Positions 25,621 through 37,743 of a DNA stretch of 64,000 nt are shown here, piece by piece. The stretch covers positions 17,451,718 through 17,515,717 of the forward strand of contig CAKAKS010000034.1 of assembly GCA_916700875.1 (NCBI GenBank). The letters run 5' to 3'. How positions within the stretch are numbered: position 1 is the first letter of the stretch; the number at the start of each line of letters is the position of its first letter. This DNA is from Sebastes aleutianus (lineage: Eukaryota; Chordata; Actinopteri; Perciformes; Sebastidae). A program made the position numbers and the translations under genes. The notes beneath the pieces were generated by a model. That model did no database searches and had not been told where the DNA came from. It was given only the letters and a program-made list of their open reading frames with translations.

Positions 25621-25894
25621 CAAATAATAATAAGAGTAAAACAAATTTAAATCAAATAAATTTCAAAAAGGAAAGGCGGGGGGTTGGAGCTTGAGTCATA
25701 CTAGGGACTAAAAGTTAAAATATTTCATCCTCTGATGGTTCGATTTTGACTATTCTTGTTTTAGTTTGTCTCTCGTGAGTCCCCCAACTCAACAGATGTG
25801 CAATACTAAATCAAATATCCTTTAAGTAGACTTTGATGCAGAACTGTACTCAAGTGCATCTCATTGCAGAGTTCCCTACACTCCACCAGAATAA

Positions 25895-26457
25895 AGGCCC
25901 TGACACACCAAGCCGATCGTCGGACAGTTTGGAGCCGTCGGTGTCTCGCACCGTCGGCTCTAGTCTTCCCATGATGGAGGTTTTTCGGCTGATTCAGCAT
26001 GTTGAATCAGCGGTGGCGCTCGTCGGTGCGAAAAATCACTTTGAGTGGCGGTTCAGCTTCAACGAATCAGTGCGCGAGAAGAGAAACAGACGTCAACAAG
26101 TCATTTTTCATCTTCATCTCATCTGATCATTCCAATACACGGATATTTTCACAACGACATCTAGAATGAAGCTAAGTAGTGAGTGGTGGGAAAATGCTCG
26201 GCAAACGCTGTTTCATTTCATGTACGTATCATAGCAAGGGCTTGTATATACGCCGTCCTCGGTTTTCCAGTTCCCTTTTTGAATGACGAATACAGACTAC
26301 CGTCACCTGCTGGTGTGGAGAGTTATTTCATCTAACGCAGGCGCAGAACGCCCGTGCTAACTGTTCGTCGGCTGTAGTCTTCGTGAAGTGTTCGGGTGCA
26401 CCTTGTCGGCCTTCATCGCCACTAGTTCTCTGATGTTGCGTTGGTGTGTCCGGGGCT
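25895..26457. mobile_element. PIF/Harbinger-like MITE, TAA target duplication
   Basis: TAA lies on both sides (25892-25894 and 26458-26460). The left end AGGCCCTGACACACCAA is inverted to the right end TTGGTGTGTCCGGGGCT with three mismatches. Three-base TWA duplications are characteristic of PIF/Harbinger elements. The inside has CGTCGG-rich segments but no transposase. Confidence 0.6.
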
Positions 26458-27859
26458 TAAGCTCGAAGAGCAAAAAGAAAACGGGGAGCAAATCATGCAG
26501 ATGATGATCACGTGGTAACTTCTGCCAATACACACACCTCTACACAGCTAGAACGAGCAACAGAATCAATCTCTCACAACTGTGAGTCAGCATCTGAATA
26601 CTGGAAACCAGTGGTAGATATAGGCTTCACACAGCTGATCCTCATCAGGGACAATTAGGCTCAACAGCTGCCCCTCCTCAGGGATGATCAACCCAACCAG
26701 CCCTCACAATTATAGAACAACCAGGGTGACTTTTTCCAACATTTGAGAAGGCTTTCTCCGCTTTATTGCAGAGGGATTGGTTGTTACTGTCTTGGTGTCA
26801 TCCTGACATCCAGATTAGCCTCTGGATCACTTCCCACCATCAATTCCCGCTCCTCTTATGGTGTAGGTCTGCCTTCATCAAGACTTTAACACTCTGATAT
26901 ATGGACATGTTGTGCTTTAATTGTCTGATTTTTCTCTGTAAGGTCTGAGCATTTTTGCGGCGGGCAGGCTAGTCGTCCTGGAGAGGCAGTGCGCTGGCTG
27001 AAAATGGAGGGTACACTGTATCACTTGATGAATGAGCGTCTGTTATCTGAACTGGTCAAGGGGCAGGATGAGGAGAGGATGTGCAGAGAGGAGAGGGTCG
27101 TTATTGTTTGCTAAACATTTTCCTCTTTAACAGACAGACAGGATGTATTCTCAGAAAGCACAAAGCTGAAATATAAACACACTGGTATTAAAAGCCTGAC
27201 GGTATTTTTAAGTTGATGGTCCAATTAAAAAATGACAAAAAAGCACTTTCAGACTCAGTGGCTTCTCTTCATTCCTGACGTTTAGAGATCATTTCCCATT
27301 CCATCCCAAATCTCCAAAAAGGAAAAATTTGACACACCCCGAGTACAAATATCTGACCTTTTCCGATCTCCCTCTGATTTATCAAAGAGAGATTAGCCTA
27401 ATTTATCGGTCTTTCTGGTGTTAAGATACACAAATCAAATATGTGATTGGAATAAGCAGAAAAAAGAGAAGCAGCAGACTAAATTCCTCTTCCATTCACT
27501 CTCACTCTCCATGAGTCTCTGCTGCCCCCCAGTGGTCACTCAGTTACTGGAACAGTTCAGGCTTCATGTTCAAAAATCTACAACCGTTTAGCTTGAGTTA
27601 TTTTTAGGGTGGATGGGGATAAATGTAGTGTAAATCAAACACCACCAAATAATTTGTTCTCAATCTCAGAGTGGATTTTAGGACACATTTGAATTTCTTC
27701 AATTACATGCTATGTGTATACCTTTATTCACAATTAAAGTTGATTTTCTTTAATTAAAGGAAGCACCAAAGTTATATCTAGTGAAGCCCGTCTGTTAAAC
27801 AATGTTGGCCGCCGTCGGAGGACGCAGGGGAGACCGTAGCTTGGTCTCCAGGGCCGGAG

Positions 27860-28471
27860 TCTCTGCTGTACTCTGCTCTTCTGCCTGCTTGCCTTCACTC
27901 ACACACCGCGCTCGTTTTCACTCGCTCAGCTCGCTCTCACTCACTCAGCTCGCTCCACTTCGCTCCACCTCTACACGTGCATGCGCGCACACTACACACT
28001 GCAGAAGAGTTAGTTTAGCTCTGAGAATATCTAGTGAATGTACAGTGGACGTTTGTGCAGAAATAACTGCTGCAGCTCCTACAGACCAACGGAGGTTTCC
28101 CGTGTCTTGTGAAGTGACGGGGCTCAGCAGCGAGTTACATTATCGTCTCCGACTGGGTGCCGGTGTCTCCCCTGTTCCCTACGACCGCCGTTGGGAGGCT
28201 GAGGCAGGAAAAGCCAACACTAGGATCAGCATTGATTGATGGAGATACCTTCGTCTGGTCTGCTAACATTACTGCCAAGCAGGTGAAATATATAGTGATA
28301 TTGTGGTTTTAGCTGACGTGTGTCGCCTCACTGTTTTGACGGATGCTCGCTCACATTCAGGTAGCGCGTGCACACGGGCGAGCGTGAGCAACAGGACGCT
28401 GACTTTTCGTTGACTTAACGGCCACGGGTGTCGCTGTTACAACCAATTTCTGATTCTTAAAAACAGTCCCT
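27860..28471. mobile_element. diverged relative of the TTAA MITE at 47530
   Basis: It shares long stretches with the element at 47530-48222, including CTGCAGAAGAGTTAGTTTAG and GTGAATGTACAGTGGACG. Its right end is AGTCCCT followed by TTAA (28472-28475). The left end is not recognisable, so the copy is truncated or diverged there. The open frames it carries are parallel in both copies but match no protein I know. Confidence 0.55.
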
Positions 28472-28734
28472 TTAAGAAAAAATACCTAAAAATAATTGCA
28501 GTTCATCCACAGTGTACTCCAGTTGAAACGAGCAAAAACTAACCTCTTAAAAACGTTTGCTTCACTGGAGTCCTGACACATGTTATTTGATAAACTTTAA
28601 ATGTATAAGCAATTTCCTTTGAACCAACTGGTTCTTGTTGTTGTAGTTTGTTTCCTCCTTTTCTTTTGCTTAGAGGAGCTGGCCTGTTGGGGAGGTTTGT
28701 CACCCTGGGTGAGGTGTCTTCACAACTCATTTAA

Positions 28735-29217
28735 AGGAACAGTGTGTAACAATTCGGGGGATCTATTGGCAGAAATGGAATATAATATTCATAACTATGT
28801 TTTCATTATTGTATCACCTGAAACTAAGAATCGTTGTGTTTTCGTTAGCTTAGAATGAGTTCTTCATATCTACATAGGGAGCGGGTCCTCTTCACGGGGT
28901 CCGCCATGTTGCTCCGCCATGTTTCTGCAGTAGCCCAGAACGGACAAACCAAACACTGGCTCTAGTGAGAGCCTTTCACATATGTTTGTTACCTTAAGGC
29001 GGTAACGTGAGCCGTAGAGTGCAAAACCGTTGCTCCTAAAGTAGCGTTATTATGGTAAGGACGGCCTCTGGGCGAGGAGAACGGCGTTACCGCAGTTTTG
29101 CACTCGGCGGCTGACGTTACCGCAGTCTTGGCGAGGGAGGAGTGAGAGGAGGGGTACTCAGTCGGTTGCGATCTGCAACCACACCACTAGATGCGCCAAA
29201 TCCTCCAAACTGTACCT
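28735..29217. mobile_element. TTAA-flanked MITE, start AGGAACAGTGTG
   Basis: TTAA lies outside both ends (28731-28734 and 29218-29221). The left end AGGAACAGTGTGTAAC is imperfectly inverted to the right end CAAACTGTACCT. The last 60 bases recur at about 41440-41495 and 57795-57860, where only the right end survives, joined to block X. Confidence 0.6.
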
Positions 29218-30925
29218 TTAAATAAACACCTTGGGATATGGACTTTGACATTTTGGGTAAAAGACTTATCTGCTTTTCGGCAGAGAGTTCACAGATAAGT
29301 AGATTGATACCGCTCTCATATGCAAGCTAAATATAAAGGTTACAGCCAGCAGCCGGTTAGCTTAGCTTAGCATAAAGACTGGAAACGGGGACACAGCTAG
29401 CCTGGCTCTGAGACATTTGTCTGCGTGGTCATTATGTGGCACAAAATGTCTTTTACATCACCTGCTCCAGAGTAGGTAAAACTCCAGGTAAGGGTCAAAC
29501 TCACTGGTGATCAATTGCACCACTAGAGTGATTTCAATATTCCTAAAAATGTAGGCTAATTTCTTTAGCCAACTAGTTATGTTCTCTGATGAATTTGCAA
29601 AGGCTTTTGCCGAGGTCACAAAAATCAGAAAAAAAATTGTCAAGACAAGAAGCTAAGATGAGCAAATTTGCTGTGAGCCTCGATCTGTCGTGCAGGAAAA
29701 TAATGCCCTCCTCCCCACCGCACCACCGACGTTGAAAAGACAGACTTTCCGTTTCACACTTTCTGAGCAAACTTCCTAGTATTTGCACCTATACTTGCAG
29801 CCGCAGAAGGCTTTCCACAACTTTTTTTCAAACATCCCCTTTGATATATATTATATATCATTTGGTGGGGTTGAATTTGACAAGACATGAGGTCATCTTA
29901 GGCTGTTTCTTATTCATGTTAAATGTTATCTTTAGTCACAGGGTCCTACTTGTAGATATTTTCTTAAAGGTTTTGTAAGCCTACATACATAAACCATACC
30001 TGTTCTAATATAAGGTATAACTAAGTGAAATTCGCTTGCTGAGGGAGATATTTTACTTAGTGCATTCTTGTTGCATCATACCCCTTCCTCTGTTACAAAC
30101 CACAGGTTTCAGTTTGAGTCAGAGGGTGGATGTCTGCAGTAGCCACACAAACGCTGCAGCGTTTGTGTTTGTGTGGCTGTTTTATTGATCTCTATGTCTC
30201 ATTACCTGTGTCAATATTGTAGTGGCAGAACTATGGAGGTTATATTCCTTTCTGTGAATTTAAATGCACATTGTGAGACACAGTAACGAACACATGACAC
30301 ACCTTAACCCTCATCCTACCAAGATATTTAACATACAAGGACTACCGACTGATAAACTACTATAAGAAACAACCATCATAGCAAAATGTTAACTTATTTC
30401 TTCTTAAATTATTATTAGTTCCCTGAAGGAAAAAAAAAAAGATTATTATTTTAGGAAAGTTACAGTTAATTTGCATATTTTGTAAAACGAAAACAGACAG
30501 AGCACATGAGGGAATGTGCCACTACCCCCCTGATAGTGTGTGATACTTTAAATTACGACCCATAGCAAATATTGTATCTATCTCTTCTATTTTATCTATT
30601 GAAAATGCATAGGCTGCAATGTACTGAGCTAGCAGGTCAGACACAGATCAATCAGGCTCAGTCTACAGTTTGAAATGAAGTGGATATGTAATCACTGAAC
30701 ATTTAGCTCATACTAACAAAAGTAGTGAGGTGATTCAGGATGATCTGACACCCAGGAAGATATTTCTGAACCAACTTTCATGCTGATCTTTTCTCGTGTG
30801 AATATTATTTTAACTAAATATCGACCTGCTATGTGGTAAGTTATGTATGTTATGGTATGTGGTTGAGAGAATGAAACTATTTCAATAGACCACATCTGAC
30901 TCTACCGTAAGTGTGCGTGTCAGTG
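29180..30925 (+). repeat. duplicated block Y, first copy
   Basis: It recurs at 41440-44221 and 57795-60360. Shared landmarks are TTAGCTTAGCTTAGCATAAAG, the GATGAGCAAATTTGCTGTGAG stretch and GTGTGCGTGTCAGTGTTTTAG at the end. This copy lacks the insertion present at 42358-43643 and the SINE that follows block Y in the other two, so it keeps the older arrangement. Confidence 0.8.
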
Positions 30926-31029
30926 TTTTAGAAGGAAAATGGAGAATTGAATTGTGCGTGGACAGATTTGTTTGCTTTCTCTGGCGAAAAATTAGCAAAC
31001 AACCAAAAAAGTAATTGAAAGACATTTCC

Positions 31030-31950
31030 ACAACAAATAATAATAATAAAATAATTATACATTTTATTTAGTGGCGCCTTTCTGGACACCCAAGGACACC
31101 TTACAAGAATCAATTAAAACATTGACAGATAAAACAATATAAAAACAACAGGACATGACAGAGACATAATTGTACAGACACATAGGATGGGTGATGATGA
31201 GTACTAGAGAGAGTAGGCCAGTTTAAACAGGTGGGTTTTGAGGAGGGATTTGAATGATGTGACATTGTCAGACTGCTGGATGTGTGGGGGGAGTGAGTTC
31301 CATAACCTGGGAGCAGAGCAGCTGAATGCCCTGGCTCCCATGGTGCTGAGGCGTGAGGTGGGGGTGGTCAGAAGTCCGGCTGATGATGAGCGGAGGGAAC
31401 GGGAGGGAGTGTACTCCTGGAGGAGGTCTGTGAGGTAGGTGGGGGCGAGGTTATGGAGGGCTTTGTAGGTAAGCAGAAGGTTTTTGTAGTCGATCCGGGA
31501 TTTAACAGGGAGCCAGTGCAGCTGGGATTTGGTGCGGGTGATGATCCGGGCGGCAGAGTTCTGAATGATTTGGAGTCTGTTGAGTAGTTTGATGGGAATG
31601 CCAGAGAGGACAGCGTTGCAATAGTCGATCCGGGATGTAACAAAAGCGTGAACCAGGATTTCAGTGCTGGAGTGGGACAAGGATGGGCGGAGTCTGGAGA
31701 TGTTGCGGAGGTGGAAGAAGGCAGTCCGGGTGACGTGTTTTATGTGGGATGAATAAGAGAGTGTGTTGTCCAGGGTGACCACAAGACTCTTGACATGGTT
31801 GGAGAACGGTACTGAGAAGCCATCAATGGTGAGGTTTGGAGCAGTGGTGTGTTGAGATTTGGAGATGTACTTCTTTGAGCCGATGAGCAGGGCCTCGGTT
31901 TTATTGCTGTTGAGTTTTAAAAAGTTCCTGCTCATCCAGCTCACTGGATA
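31030..31950 (-). mobile_element. 5'-truncated L2-like LINE, 3' end of reverse-transcriptase ORF
   Basis: The minus-strand frame at 31204-31944 (246 codons) reads as the C-terminal part of an L2/Rex1-type LINE polyprotein. Landmarks are FLKLNSNKTEALLIGS, HIKHVTRTAFFHLRNISRLR, SRIDYCNAVLSGIP, LHWLPVKSRIDYKNLLLTYK and PRLWNSLPPHI. A short internal segment seems missing between RTKSQ and LHWLPV. Downstream is a tail ending in a TAATAATAATAA microsatellite, typical of L2 insertion. The endonuclease and catalytic RT motifs are absent, so it is dead. Confidence 0.85.
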
Positions 31951-32859
31951 CTACAAACACACTGGAAGCTCCTGCTGAAAAGTGCTTCCAGACAAATCTC
32001 CTCAAGACGATTCTTCAATGTTCTGCATCTCGTCTGCACTCCTCACTGCATTAGACTTTATAGGCGGTGTTACCTTCATTTTAAGGCTCAAATACGTTTT
32101 GCGGCTTCAGACAGATTTTTCTATTTATTTTTTGGCCAAAAATGGCTCTTTTGATAGTGAAGGTTGCTGACCCCTGCCCTAGTTAGAGCTACTAATGTTG
32201 TATTTCACAATAACGCCACAGTAAGTTGATTGAGTTCATTTATTCTGTGGGACCACCGCAGCCCCTAGACAGTGTCTCAGCCCACTAATGTCGTTAGCTA
32301 ACGTCAGTTAAGCAGTGTTAACTTAGCTGACGTTCCTTGTTTCACCATGTCAGGCTAACATCAGGCAGCTGGGAACCTTTCAGATTCTTCGCGAACTCCT
32401 AGACATCGTTGTCAAAAGTAACACGTAAATGTACAACATGTTACACTTCTTAAGACAGCTTGCATTCAAATGTCCACATATAATAAGGACACGCCACCGC
32501 TGTAATGGCGACTTGTTTACTTCTGTATACCAGTATTAGTCAGTATTAATAGCATCAATATAGTCAAAAATGCCCTTAAATTTTCATAATATGCCTGTGA
32601 GATTGATGCAGCAAGATGCTGATTTTGTAAATAAAATTTATATATATACACAGGAGAAACAACTATATCTTGATAAAACATCACCACTCACAGAGCAGAA
32701 CATAGATTTGTGGACAGATTGTTGTACCGCCCTCGGCCTTGGGTTTCATTGAGTTTAGTTCCTGCTACAGGATACTGTACATTTTGAGAAGAGTGACATA
32801 TTTTAAATTGCTTTTTTAAAATAGATCTTTTTGGGCCTTGGTTATGCATGTTACGTACC

Positions 32860-32971
32860 TGTTAGAGGTAGATTAAAGATAATATTTAATTTATGGTTTA
32901 AAATGGTTCATCATTTTAAACCACATGAACCAGTGACAGCGAAAGGAGCTTCAAACCACACATCTGCCGGT

Positions 32972-33003
<32 letters not shown>

Positions 33004-33166
33004 AAAATTACTGAGGTACGAATATGTTTTGTATTTCATAGAATCTGCGCTCACAACCACAACCACCTCTGTCCTCCGCCCCTCACTCTTCTGAGAAACG
33101 TTGACCGCATGACCACAAACATGTTTGTTTGCATGCTGGGTACACACACACACACACACACACACA
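32860..33166 (+). repeat. distal promoter region and (CA)n tracts of chemokine copy 1
   Basis: The GGTTCATCATTTTAAACCAC to GGAGCTTCAAACCAC stretch is shared with copies 2 and 4. Two (CA)n tracts follow, at about 32973-33001 and 33142-33166. The second directly abuts the TATA-like element. Copy 4 appears to have the equivalent tracts fused by loss of the sequence between them. Confidence 0.7.
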
Positions 33167-33168
33167 GC

Positions 33169-33178
33169 ATAATAAAAG
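33169..33178 (+). promoter_or_regulatory. TATA-like element of chemokine copy 1
   Basis: ATAATAAAAG ends exactly 80 bases before the start codon and is conserved in sequence and spacing in all four copies. There is no ATG between it and the start, so the 5' leader is probably about 50 bases. Assignment as a core promoter is inference. Confidence 0.5.
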
Positions 33179-33258
33179 TGAAGGGCTACGAGTGAAGCGG
33201 ACAGAAAGAAGACAACCAGATAGACGGCAAGCCAGACAGACAACAAAAGCCGATCAAG

Positions 33259-34550
33259 ATGATGATGATGATGAAGAGCCCCATCATTCTGGTGATCTCC
33301 ACCTTGCTTTTCTCATCTCTTGCTGTCCAGGCCTATCAAGGTATGCGGTCTACATTAACTTTTTTTTCTTAAAAAGTCAAATCTATCCTTACCAATTAAA
33401 TGTTATATTATCTGATAATAGATCAAAAATAATCAGTGATACCGTTCCATAATTTAAAAAGAGATTAAAATAAACAATTGGTCATTACAGTAAAGGCTGA
33501 GTCAGCCTAATAAGGTTTACACCGTCTCATTTCTGAGTGTTGGGAGAGGAAAGGTTTCATAAATGAGATCATTATGAACATTCACTTATTTAGAAACATG
33601 AAGCAGATAAGTAGATTTATGTATTTTCTATATATACAGTGGTAAGTTAATAGCATTTACATGATTTAAAGTTTTTTGTTACTTAGCAAAATGTTGAATA
33701 TCAATCAAACCACAGCTTCCTTCAGCAGATTACAGCTGTATTATTCTCTAAAGAGTTAAAAGTGTAATGGGATAATGCGTAAAAAAGAGTATTTCATGTC
33801 GATGTAATGGTTTTGTGGTGAATACCACTTACAACCACCTTACACTAAACAATTGAGATCACGGGAGCGCGCCACAACTCTAGCAAGACTCTCGTGATTT
33901 TATTCCGACATTGGAAATATGTCTGCGACAGTGAAATCGCTTGAAGCGTGGTTTGGTGCAAGGTCAGCATTGGTCTCTCTACAGTATATTTTCATGACAT
34001 TTGTGTTTCTCTCTCGGTTTTCCCAGGCAGCTTTGCTCCAGATAAGTGCTGTTTGAAGTTTCCTTCCTTCAGGCTGCGTACGAACAACGTGGTGAGCTAC
34101 AAGTACACAGACAACCGCTGTTCCATGGAGGGTGTCATGTGAGTGTCTTATCTCCTGTTATTAAACTTCAACCTTAAAAGTTCAGAATCAATTTCATTGG
34201 CCTTGTTTTTTTTAAATATACAAAAGAAAATGAACTTTTAGTAGCTTTCAATATATTCATACACAGTGCCGAGAACAAATACACACGAAGATTCACGTGC
34301 AGACATACAGGAAATTAAGCAAACAAACGTACAGGCATACAAGTATTAATATAGATTTACATATAAACAACAAATGGATTACTAAACACCACACTATCTG
34401 TTGAAAAAAAAGTTGACACTGAAAATGGCATCAACAATCTGTCTCTGTTTTAGCTTCAAGAGGAAGAAAGGTAGTGAAATCTGTGCCGACCCGTCTGAGC
34501 TGTGGGTGAGGAAGCTCATCGAGGCCAAAGAGAGGATCCAAACTAACTGA
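33259..34550 (+). CDS. CC chemokine, array copy 1
   Basis: Three exons: 33259-33340, 34027-34138, 34454-34550 (stop TGA 34548-34550), GT/AG throughout, phases 1 and 2, 96 residues. The start is the first of five in-frame ATGs. A signal peptide (MMMMMKSPIILVISTLLF to AVQA) precedes a mature domain with CC, then 22 residues to the third Cys and 15 to the fourth. The SYKYTDNRC strand and EICADPSELWVRKLI C-terminal helix are canonical for secreted CC chemokines, which attract leukocytes through G-protein-coupled receptors. Unlike the other copies, its 40s loop is basic (KRKKG). The receptor and mammalian orthologue cannot be assigned from sequence alone. Confidence 0.94.
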
Positions 34551-34623
34551 CTGACCCAGTGTTTATTCTAACACCTCACTGAGCCGAGATCATGTGGTGA
34601 TTTATCTTCATAGCTTTCTCTCT

Positions 34624-34629
34624 ATTAAA
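34624..34629 (+). promoter_or_regulatory. candidate polyadenylation signal, chemokine copy 1
   Basis: ATTAAA lies about 75 bases after the stop. Copies 2-4 have AATAAA at the equivalent place, in AAAATAAATGG. Copy 1 has lost that short segment and keeps only the variant signal. Confidence 0.5.
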
Positions 34630-34802
34630 ATTTTTTATTACCTGTTCTTTTGCCTGTTTTAATGTGGTTTCAAGTGATGTATTGAAATATTATTTTCTGA
34701 TATAACCATTATTCAAAATTCATATATTATTAGATTTGTTTTCCCTTTGTTTTAATTCACCATTTAAGACTAACTTTGATCAGAAAGAATTCTATTCATA
34801 GG

Positions 34803-35481
34803 GCTGTCTAAGTTAACGCGATAATAACGTGTTAAAGCAAATTTGTTTTAACGTCACTAATCTTAAGGCATAAACGCAACTTGCGATTTTGCAATTGTAA
34901 AGTATTGTATTGTTGAGTGGGCTCTGTTTTAAAGCTAGAGTGGACATACTGGCATCATATGAAATTATAAAACCTAAGGAATCCATCGGTACCAACCATG
35001 TCATACTAGCTTGTCGCGAAGGAGGCTAAATAATGCTCCAAAGTTATGCTAAATTTTGGCGAGGAAAAACTGGCATGGCGATTTTCAAAGTATCCCCTTT
35101 ACAGACATGCCCACTTGATAATGATGATAATCACAAGCAGTTTGGGGCAAGTCATAGTCAAGTCAGCACACTGAAAGCTGTTGTTGCCTGTTGGGCTTCA
35201 GTTTGCAGAGTTAGGATTTGAGCATATTTTTTTTTAATGCTACATGCAGTACCTGTGAGGGTTTCTGGACAATATTTGTAATTGTTTTATGTTGTTGATT
35301 GATTTCAAATAATAAATATACACATTTGCATAAAGCAAGCATATTTTCCCACTACTTTGTTGATATGAGTATTAAATACTTGACAAATCTCCCTTTAAGG
35401 TACATTTTGGACAGAAAAAAAACATTGTGATTAATTTGCGATTAATCGCAATTAAATATATTAATCAATTGACAGCTCTAA
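34803..35481 (+). mobile_element. AGGGCTGTC-family MITE after chemokine copy 1
   Basis: It starts GGGCTGTCTAAGTTAACGCG and ends TTGACAGCTCTAA, roughly inverted termini. The same element lies at the same distance behind every chemokine gene, so it was in the ancestral unit. This copy has lost a central segment (GGGGTCCCTTGACCTCTGACC and neighbours) that the others keep. Confidence 0.75.
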
Positions 35482-35499
35482 TTCATACTGTGCACAATC

Positions 35500-36270
35500 T
35501 ATATTGTGGGGATATTATGAAAAACTCACTTTTTCAGTGCTTGTGCACATACATTTGGGTATCTGGAGTGCCTACCTACCCAACAACTGTAAAATAAGAC
35601 AACTCAGACAGTGTTTTGTGGGCAGCCTAGATCAGAAAACATGTCGTTCAACATATTTGGCTGCCCTTCCTATATACATGCAGGCTCCTTAGAATATATC
35701 GCCCACTGCTTGAGAACTACCAATGTGTACCATATTTTTTTTGCAAGCCAATCAGAGCAGACTGGGCTTTTTCAGGAGGGGGGCTTAAAGAGACAGGCGC
35801 TAAAACAGAGTTTCAGACAGAGGGTGAACACAGGTATATTCAGACACACAGTATGAGAAAAATAAAGTTTTTTGCACATTAAAGCACATGTAAACATGTT
35901 CTGGTAGAAACCCAGAATACAAGTATGAACCTGAGAATGTCCCCATTAAACAATAGTGACACATCAGAGTTGATGTGGTTTCTGGCAGAGAAAGACACCA
36001 GAAATTCAGACCTGCACCACAAAGGCTTGATAGTCAGGCACAAACAATCACATTTAGCTCTTTAGATCATCTTTACTTTAGTATGCGATGTACCTCTGTG
36101 GCCAGCAGATGTCACTCTTCTCTCTTTTTCACATTCATTATGTGTAAAGGCTTCATATTAAAGACAGGTTTTTATTGCTCTATGTCGACTGCAGCAAAAT
36201 GAGGAATTGTTTAATCTAATCTTTAATTGCACTCTTGAGAATAGCGGCTCAGTGAGATAGTGTGTTTTTT
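35500..36270 (+). repeat. duplicated block W, first copy
   Basis: It recurs at about 48885-49645 and 55505-56278. It includes a MITE-like part (about 35513-35945) with ends GGGGATATTATG and CATTCTCAG-type inverted sequence (GAGAATGTCCCC). Frames inside it, such as that at 35504, are conserved only as expected for young duplicates, with no protein family resemblance. Confidence 0.75.
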
Positions 36271-36276
36271 TGATGA

Positions 36277-37440
36277 ATTTTAGATAAAATGTCAAGATCA
36301 GGGTTTTTTTCATTGTTGATTTCTTTGTCAAAACCAGACACAACTAAGATATAGTACATTCTCATGAAGCCATTTCTCTTCTTGACATTATCATAAGTCC
36401 TGTGACAGTCACTCTTTACTGCACTGGTCAAATTTATGTTGATTTCCATCCATTTCTGTACTGTTCCTTTTAAGTCAGTCAATTAATACATTTATGAAAA
36501 GTATTTTGAAATCCCTTCTCTTTAGTTCATGTTAAATGTCCTGTATATGTGCGCCTGTATGTCTACGTGTGCATGCATGTGAGTGGAAGTGCGTGTGCTT
36601 GACGTGCAGGAACAGGAGTTTTCATCATTGTTATGTAAGAGTTGTCCAAATGAGGAATTCTCTGATACATTATCAAGGAACATTATGTTTTTTAGGGAGA
36701 GCAGGCACCAGACGGACTCATTTATTCAGGCGTGGACGGTAACCAGTTATTCTCGCTGGTTATTATGAGAACAGTGAGTTCAAGGTCCCATTTTGAGTAC
36801 ATCTTAAAAATCAATATTCTACTATTCTACACATAGAGGGGCACTTTACTGATTTTACACATTTTTAACAGCAAGCCTTTGGAGTCGTAGCATTTAAAAC
36901 ATTGATGTTTATTGCATGCAAAGACGGTCTAATGCTGCATTTCATTTACCTCGGGAATTGGAAGTCGAAGCTGGGAATGACGTCACACCCAAATCCAGTA
37001 CAACAAGTCGGAAAACTTAAAAGAGTTTCCTCCAGCCAGGTTAGCAATACCAGTTGACAACGACTCATTACTCCGTATTTTGTGCATACAAACACCGTAG
37101 CAACATGCCTACAGATAGAAGTTGGACAGTACTGTGTGTACGACTGATTTAATGAGACACAAATAAGACAGAAGTGCTAATAAACAGTATATTACTACAG
37201 TTTTTTTACGGTTGTTGCACTGAGCAGCCATCTTGGATTTTGAGGACGGGGTTGGCGAGGTTTGTCCGACTTTACGAGTCGGAAATCTGACTTCAGGGGG
37301 TGTTCCAGTCAAAATTTCCAACTGGGAACTCGGAAATTCTGACTTCTCAGTTCAAATGGAATGTAGCATAATGAAAGATGCTATCAAGTTGCATCATGGG
37401 AAGTGTAGTATCCAGTGTTTTTGGAACTATTGCAGGTATA
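36277..37440 (+). repeat. duplicated block X, second copy, split by a LINE
   Basis: It aligns with 24350-25540 and 56282-57460. It is interrupted at GCAGGTATA (37440) by the LINE insertion and resumes at 41093 with TAGAGGTAATCAGTTTCGTC. The uninterrupted versions read GCAGGTATATAGAGGTAATC. Confidence 0.85.
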
Positions 37441-37743
37441 TTTATTTATTTATTTATTTAAAAAGGATCCCCATTAGCTGATACCAATGGCACCAGCTAG
37501 TCTTCCTGGGGTCCGAAATCATGTACATTAATTTATCACATACATACTATATACAACATCACATTTGTGTTACACTAATAACACTCAAATTTTCAAACAT
37601 ATATAAATTTCAAATTTCAAATTCATACACAAATCTTCCACAATTTTTTTTTTTTTTTTTTGTTTAGCCTCAAGGCCCATCATCAGGGAAAAAGGAACAA
37701 AGAAAACAAAGAAAACCATACATGACCAACACTGGACTATCGA

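Larger units (their letters stand above)
18264..33141. other. intergenic region between the EHD3-like gene and the chemokine array
   Basis: I recognise no host gene here. The open frames are short, overlap on both strands and have no family resemblance, apart from a LINE reverse-transcriptase end at 31204-31944. The rest is MITEs listed separately, a (CA)n tract at about 23895-23923, and blocks X (24350-25620) and Y (29180-30925) that recur between chemokine genes downstream. From about 32,710 onward it matches the distal upstream sequence of chemokine copies 2 and 4. Confidence 0.7.

Noticed and set aside
27802..28239. 145-codon frame with a parallel at 47594
   Set aside because: It lies inside a TTAA MITE family. 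The translation is low in complexity at the start and matches no transposase or host protein I know.
33129..33452. Long frame through the (CA)n tract, leader and exon 1 of chemokine copy 1 (parallel frames at 45670, 52779, 61743)
   Set aside because: It reads microsatellite and the ATG run in another frame as His-Thr and Asp repeats, and crosses the exon 1 donor. The chemokine frame with signal peptide and correct splicing explains the region.
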